Positions 59,696 to 64,000 of a stretch of DNA of 64,000 nt are shown here, piece after piece. The notes under the pieces were generated by a model, which made no database searches, was not told where the DNA came from, and worked only from the letters and a program-made list of their open reading frames with translations. Position numbers and translations under genes: made by a program. Every line of letters starts with the position of its first letter. Within the stretch, counting starts at the first letter, position 1. Source of the DNA: Tatlockia sp. (lineage in GTDB: Bacteria; Pseudomonadota; Gammaproteobacteria; Legionellales; Legionellaceae); assembly GCA_013697725.1 (NCBI GenBank), contig JACCWI010000059.1, positions 109,063-173,062 of the forward strand, read 5' to 3'.

Positions 59696-60331
59696 AGCTT
59701 GGCCGGATTGATGTGATGTCACAGGGAAAACAAACACAAATAAACGCCTATGTTGTAGCTAGCGACCCCCTTGATCCTATGGCAGAGATGCGCGTTGCGT
59801 TGCTTTGTTTCGTACCATTGCAATAGAATTTAACGCTATATTAGAGAACGCTCATGGAAAAGGGAGTTCAATCCAACAACCCGTTGCGATCCAGATAGAA
59901 ATAATAAATGATGGTTTGTGAAACCTGTGATGCGCCTGTGGCATTATTAATATTTGCACCCGATGCGTATACACCGGTTGAACTCGAAAATTATGCAAGA
60001 ATGATGTAGTTTCTAAAAAATGCTCATTATTTTTCTATGTATTTTAAACTGAGAAATTAAAGTTTTAATATTATGATTCTTAACTTGGATCCTCTAAATA
60101 TCGCCATCAGTTTTTAATTTAACTTAATCTATATTCTTATCTCCACATGTTTCCCATGGCTTTTGCGGTACTCACTAATACCTTAAGACTGATGTTTGTA
60201 TTAATCAGACTTATTCTCAAAACTGCGGAATCTCGAGCCAGCCGAGACTCTGCTCTTCGTGATCAATTAAGTCAAGCCTGGCCAAACCCCAGCCCGACTC
60301 CTGCTCTCTTTCCTTTTAAAATTTATGCTTA
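59696..60331. other. Decayed coding debris and non-coding DNA
   Basis: Short open stretches look like broken proteins, for example FKEPAALELGRIDVM near 59675-59720 and PVALLIFAPDAYTPVELEN around 59935-59990, in different frames and interrupted by stops. I do not recognise the parent families. A 70-codon frame at 60147-60359 is Ser/Arg-rich and unlikely to be real. Confidence 0.5.
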
Positions 60332-62434
60332 TCAAGCTGAAAAATTCCAATCTAAATGACTTTCTTCAATTCCATACTCTAATTGATTAGTAGAACAACA
60401 TCCAAAAAAAGAATAATTTCCTTTGGTTAAAGATTCAAAATTATTAGCCAATCTAGCTCCTAAATAAAGTTGTCCTACAATTGGAATTAAAAAAGCAAGG
60501 GGCAGCGAAATTTCGTCGAGAAAACGACAAGCATACAATAAAAAGTCCTGTTGATTTTCTTTTTGTTTTTCTTTCTGGGTCTTTATATTCTCTTCAGGAA
60601 TAATAGGTAGAGAGCTCGTGTTTTTCCTCTGATGCTCTTCTTTAGACTCGTCTTTATCTTCTTTTGATTTATCCTCACAAGGATCGCTCAATAATTCATC
60701 AATTTTTTCTTCAATAAAACTAGCCAGACTTAATTTTATTTTTTCGATAAAATCGCTAAGTAACTCTGAATCTTGCTCTAATAGATGCTTACATTCTATT
60801 ACCTCTTCTTCAGTGACTTCCTGATAAGGTTCTTTAGGCAATTGGATAATAAAAGAATATTGATTCCTAGCTGCTGTTAATAGGCAATGGTTTATGGTGG
60901 TAAATGATGTATATTTGGGATAATTCTTTTTAAATACTTCAACAAAAGTCTTTGATTGGCAAGCAAAAACTAGTGCAGCGCTTGAGGTTTGTTTGCGTAA
61001 AGAATCCAATAAGGCCCGTTCTTGTGAATTTTTAGCGCATAAAACCTGAGTTTTTGACACAAGTTTAAAAAATTCATTGTCACTAAGTATTTGCGTTTCT
61101 GAGGACATTTCCTGTTTTTTGTAAATTTGACATTCATTACCGTTACCATGAATAAGTTGAAATAACGCTGGAATTAAAAAATTTACTATCTCAGCTTTAT
61201 CTAACTGATTTCTGAAATAATAAAACATCAATAAGGTTCCGCTTTTTTCGAGATTATATTTTTTTAAAACCTGAATAAAATTACCTGCAAGCAAAAGTCC
61301 TGAAATATATTCAGCATAAGCTTGAAGAGTTTGGTTTTTAAAAGGTCTAAGACAAACCAACGCATCGATATCACTATTTTGAGTACGTAGACTCCAGTGG
61401 CCTATGGCCGTAAAAAATCGATAAGATTCTACTGGAGCGCTATCCTCCGCCATTTCGTTTAATTTGGGAAATTCTTTGCTAAGTTCCCTTAAAATCGATT
61501 CAATCATTTCACCATCGGTGAATAATTCACCATGAGTTATCGCTTCATAATGAGAATGTAATGCTTTTGGCAATTTGTTTCTTGTCATTATGTCTTGAGT
61601 TACAAGATATTCATCCAAAGAAAAGCGATTTCTATTATCCCTGCTAGAGTCATACGCGCGAGAGCTAATGTAAAATGAATCATAGAGTTCAATCTCGATG
61701 ATCGAAGTGTTTTTTAGTAAGTTTACATCAAAGTGTAATTTGTTTTCCTTCAGATTTAGTTTTTGAAGAGTATTATTTTTCTTTAGGGAGTCTATGAATT
61801 CCTCAATGCCACGTAATTCATTGTGTGAAAGATCTAGTTCAATAAGGGATTTGTTAGTCTCAAGCGCCTTTCCTAAAAAATCCGCGTGGTATATAGAATT
61901 ACCACAAAGATCTAAACTAATAAGCGTTGTGTTATCCATTAGGGCCTTAAAAATAGCGTCAGCTCCCTCATAATTTAATCTCTCTCCACCTCCCCAACTA
62001 CTTAAGCGTAAAGATTTTAAAGATTTATTTTTAACAATGAGTTCAGCAAATTGGTAGCCGTGCCCCACTCCCATATCACCGCAGAAAGAGAATGAATGAA
62101 TTGTCGGATGATTAATTAATGCCTCTACAATACTATCTATAGTATCGTATGTATGAAAAAAGGAAATTTGGCCCAAGAACGTTTGTTTTGTTACCCTTTT
62201 GCCATATTGTTTATCTTCAATATTGCTTGGAAACTCAAAAAATCCAAGCTCTTGAATGCACTCACTCTTTTTTATGGCTAACAGGAGTGCTTGCAATTGT
62301 TCTGCACTGGGCACATAGCTATTTTCAAACCCTGTCTTAAGGTAAAACTCTACAGCGCTTATTTGATTGCTTTCTATTTTTTTTATAATTTCCTGGATAT
62401 CATTATCTTTTGATAAATAGATTTTATTCGGCAT
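60332..62434 (-). CDS. Leucine-rich-repeat protein, candidate Dot/Icm effector
   Basis: 700 residues. Leucine-rich repeats of RNI type lie around 100-250: LKSLRLSSWGGG, LISLDLCGNSIYH, LIELDLSHNELRG and LQKLNLKENKL. A long helical region follows, then a charged Glu/Lys-rich stretch near 605-635 and a hydrophobic segment (ISLPLAFLIPIVGQLYLGARL) near 655. No Sec signal. The late hydrophobic segment resembles that of the 49610 protein. The repeats resemble those of the 857-residue LRR protein at 30563, so the two may be distant paralogues. Function unknown. Confidence 0.7.
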   Translation of the reverse strand: MPNKIYLSKDNDIQEIIKKIESNQISAVEFYLKTGFENSYVPSAEQLQALLLAIKKSECIQELGFFEFPSNIEDKQYGKRVTKQTFLGQISFFHTYDTIDSIVEALINHPTIHSFSFCGDMGVGHGYQFAELIVKNKSLKSLRLSSWGGGERLNYEGADAIFKALMDNTTLISLDLCGNSIYHADFLGKALETNKSLIELDLSHNELRGIEEFIDSLKKNNTLQKLNLKENKLHFDVNLLKNTSIIEIELYDSFYISSRAYDSSRDNRNRFSLDEYLVTQDIMTRNKLPKALHSHYEAITHGELFTDGEMIESILRELSKEFPKLNEMAEDSAPVESYRFFTAIGHWSLRTQNSDIDALVCLRPFKNQTLQAYAEYISGLLLAGNFIQVLKKYNLEKSGTLLMFYYFRNQLDKAEIVNFLIPALFQLIHGNGNECQIYKKQEMSSETQILSDNEFFKLVSKTQVLCAKNSQERALLDSLRKQTSSAALVFACQSKTFVEVFKKNYPKYTSFTTINHCLLTAARNQYSFIIQLPKEPYQEVTEEEVIECKHLLEQDSELLSDFIEKIKLSLASFIEEKIDELLSDPCEDKSKEDKDESKEEHQRKNTSSLPIIPEENIKTQKEKQKENQQDFLLYACRFLDEISLPLAFLIPIVGQLYLGARLANNFESLTKGNYSFFGCCSTNQLEYGIEESHLDWNFSA

Positions 62435-62548
62435 GTGATTAATATCTTATATACATAATGCTATTGATAATAACATATGTATCTTTTTTAATCAAATGAT
62501 GGGAAATACAACCATCAATTTGGAAATATAGGGGATAAGTCGGGGTAC

Positions 62549-62601
62549 ATGGGCAAATAGGTCACTTGCAGGTTTCAATGGCTTTGAAACCGTTGCCCCA
62601 T
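62549..62601. repeat. Nested inverted repeat
   Basis: Outer arms ATGGGCAA and TTGCCCCAT (one bulge) and inner arms GGTTTCAA and TTGAAACC form a two-stem hairpin inside a 410-base gap (62435-62844) with no gene. Could be a small structured RNA or remnant of a mobile element end. Confidence 0.4.
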
Positions 62602-62751
62602 ATGGATCATAGGGTTTGTTTATCAAAATAATTTTTATATCTTGAAAATGCATACATTGAATTAGCTTTAAATTTGTTCTTATCTTTTTATATTAATATC
62701 AACTAATGGAATAATTAAACAAATTGATTTATTGGCTTCGATTATACCAGA

Positions 62752-62773
62752 AAGAACCCTTTTGGGGGTTCTT
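62752..62773 (-). terminator. Candidate terminator of the histidine kinase gene
   Basis: AAGAACCC and GGGTTCTT pair over a six-base loop, 72 bases past the stop of the minus-strand kinase gene. On that strand TTCT follows, but not a full U-run. Confidence 0.5.
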
Positions 62774-62844
62774 CCATTCGACCCTTTAAGCTAAGAGTAA
62801 CTTTCATGCCAATGATTGTCGCGCCCCAAAATCAATTAGCCACC

Positions 62845-64000
62845 TCAGTCCAAACGCTTCCCGCGAGTGGCTGGTAGATTCAAAGTAAAAACACTCCCTT
62901 TATACAAACCTTCAGATTGAACTTGAAGTTCACCGCCTAATTCTTTGGCTAAAAAAGCACAATTATGTAAACCATATCCATGCCCTTCTTTTTTAGTGGT
63001 AAATCCGAAAGAGAAAATCTTATCAAAATCTTTTTTAACAATGCCAATTCCATTATCGATGATATTAATAAGAACACGCTGTTCTGAATTTACCTCCAAT
63101 TTTATAATCAAATTTTTTTCTTCTTGATTGCCCATTGCCAAGGCATCAATGGCATTTTTAATTAAATTAATTATAATTTGCTGCACTTTTGACTTTATAG
63201 TTAAAAATGCACGCATAGGAGTGTACTGACGCTCTATACTGATATTTAGTTTGCGTATTGTATTGGCAAAAAGAAGCAGTATATCTTCAAGTATTGCTTC
63301 TAACTGAATAGGTTCATTCATATCAAAATACTGATTACCCGCAACATCTTGCTGCATAGCAATAATTTGATTGACATGAATTAAATTTTTATTAAGATAA
63401 TTTAATTCTTCCTTGATTTTTATATTTTCACTTTTTAATTGTTCAATTAGCTTTCCAAAATAAGGAATAAAAAGTTTTCCACGTTCATCCTGATTAATAT
63501 AGTGATCAAGACAATTCTTATTGTTTTCTAAAATAGCTAATAATTTAGGCAATTGATTTAAATGAGTTTTTTTACAATTTTCTGATAGGATTGTGACAGA
63601 AGTATTGATACTATTTAAAACATTACCTACATTATGCAAAACGCTAGTCGCTATTTCAGCGATACCCGCAGATCGTGATGTTTCAATTAGATTTCTTTTA
63701 GCTTTGTCTAAATTGATTAACATCATATTCAGATGTTTTTGCAACTGCCCTATTTCATCATTGGTAAGAATAGGTAACAAAGGATGTAAATTCTCATAAT
63801 TGATGTTGGCCGCAAAATCACTAAGTTTGATAATAGGTTTTGAAATAATTCTCATAAGAAAAATACTAAGGCCTATAGTAATCAAAATAATTAAGCCATT
63901 CATAAATAACGTTAGATTTCTTAAGGCAACCGCTGATTCAATTGTTTTTTCTTTTTCCTCCTCCAAAATAGTTGATTCGTGCAGAAGTAATGTTCTTATA
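62845..64000 (-). CDS. Sensor histidine kinase (5' end outside window)
   Basis: The frame runs open to the right edge, so the N-terminal sensor part is missing. Present are one membrane helix (LTLFMNGLIILITIGLSIF), a HAMP-like linker, a phosphoacceptor region VLHNVGNVLNSINTS with the His, and an HATPase domain: NLIKNAIDAL (N box), DNGIGI (G1) and GHGYGLHN (G2). The HNVGN type of H box is found in HPK4-like kinases. No response regulator is seen in the part shown. Ligand unknown. Confidence 0.85.
   Translation of the reverse strand, partial: IRTLLLHESTILEEEKEKTIESAVALRNLTLFMNGLIILITIGLSIFLMRIISKPIIKLSDFAANINYENLHPLLPILTNDEIGQLQKHLNMMLINLDKAKRNLIETSRSAGIAEIATSVLHNVGNVLNSINTSVTILSENCKKTHLNQLPKLLAILENNKNCLDHYINQDERGKLFIPYFGKLIEQLKSENIKIKEELNYLNKNLIHVNQIIAMQQDVAGNQYFDMNEPIQLEAILEDILLLFANTIRKLNISIERQYTPMRAFLTIKSKVQQIIINLIKNAIDALAMGNQEEKNLIIKLEVNSEQRVLINIIDNGIGIVKKDFDKIFSFGFTTKKEGHGYGLHNCAFLAKELGGELQVQSEGLYKGSVFTLNLPATRGKRLD

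Noticed and set aside
60147..60359. 70-residue frame opposite the LRR gene end
   Set aside because: Overlaps the LRR gene, low-complexity, no ribosome site.
62520..62640. Insertion-sequence end
   Set aside because: The nested hairpin looks mobile-element-like, but there is no transposase trace or target duplication.

Overview
The window reads as a chromosomal segment of a Legionella species, probably not L. pneumophila itself. The grounds are low GC, a BarA/GacS-type hybrid kinase of the LetS kind at the left edge, an EnhA-like L,D-transpeptidase, a stand-alone IcmL/DotI-like periplasmic protein, and several large proteins with leucine-rich or ankyrin-like repeats, coiled coils and C-terminal hydrophobic segments that resemble Dot/Icm effectors. 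No rRNA, tRNA, CRISPR array or intact insertion sequence was seen.

Layout. 1-13.4 kb: 3' end of letS, PPi-dependent phosphofructokinase, a secreted Cys protein, an outer-membrane transporter-like protein, a YkuD lipoprotein, ettA, the threonine-to-glycine operon kbl-tdh, then a plus-strand run of pcm-like methyltransferase, tolC-like, ttcA and an amino-acid-binding protein. 13.4-19.1 kb: a tight minus-strand operon glyA-nrdR-nusB-thiL-pgpA-perM-like. 19.3-27.4 kb: an RND efflux adaptor and pump, an unknown membrane-anchored protein and valS. 28-34.6 kb: an AT-rich accessory island with three large or medium effector-like proteins, a hicB antitoxin relic, long non-coding gaps and a roughly 70-bp imperfect direct repeat. 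34.9-45.9 kb: cfa, an OPT transporter, part of histidine degradation (hutI and hutG with an SDR gene), the IcmL-like protein, a type IV pilin, bolA, yjbQ and an APC permease. 46-50.9 kb: a second effector-like pair. The first gene is an 1127-residue coiled-coil protein preceded by a perfect match to the PmrA-box consensus and carrying an NLS-like basic stretch.

50.9-57.4 kb: housekeeping minus-strand operons fdxA-yoaA-tsaB-trm112-kdsB and dapA-bamC-like-QEGLA protein. 57.6-60.1 kb: a glycine-zipper lipoprotein and the ketone-body genes bdhA and adc, followed by a decayed thiolase start and other gene debris. 60.3-64 kb: another LRR effector-like protein and a sensor histidine kinase cut by the right edge.

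Metabolic theme: Thr to Gly (kbl, tdh), Ser/Gly and one-carbon exchange (glyA), His degradation (hutI, hutG) and peptide or amino-acid uptake (OPT, APC, SBP) fit an organism that lives on host amino acids. bdhA and adc fit use of stored polyhydroxybutyrate. All functional calls rest on motif recognition by eye; effector status is inference.
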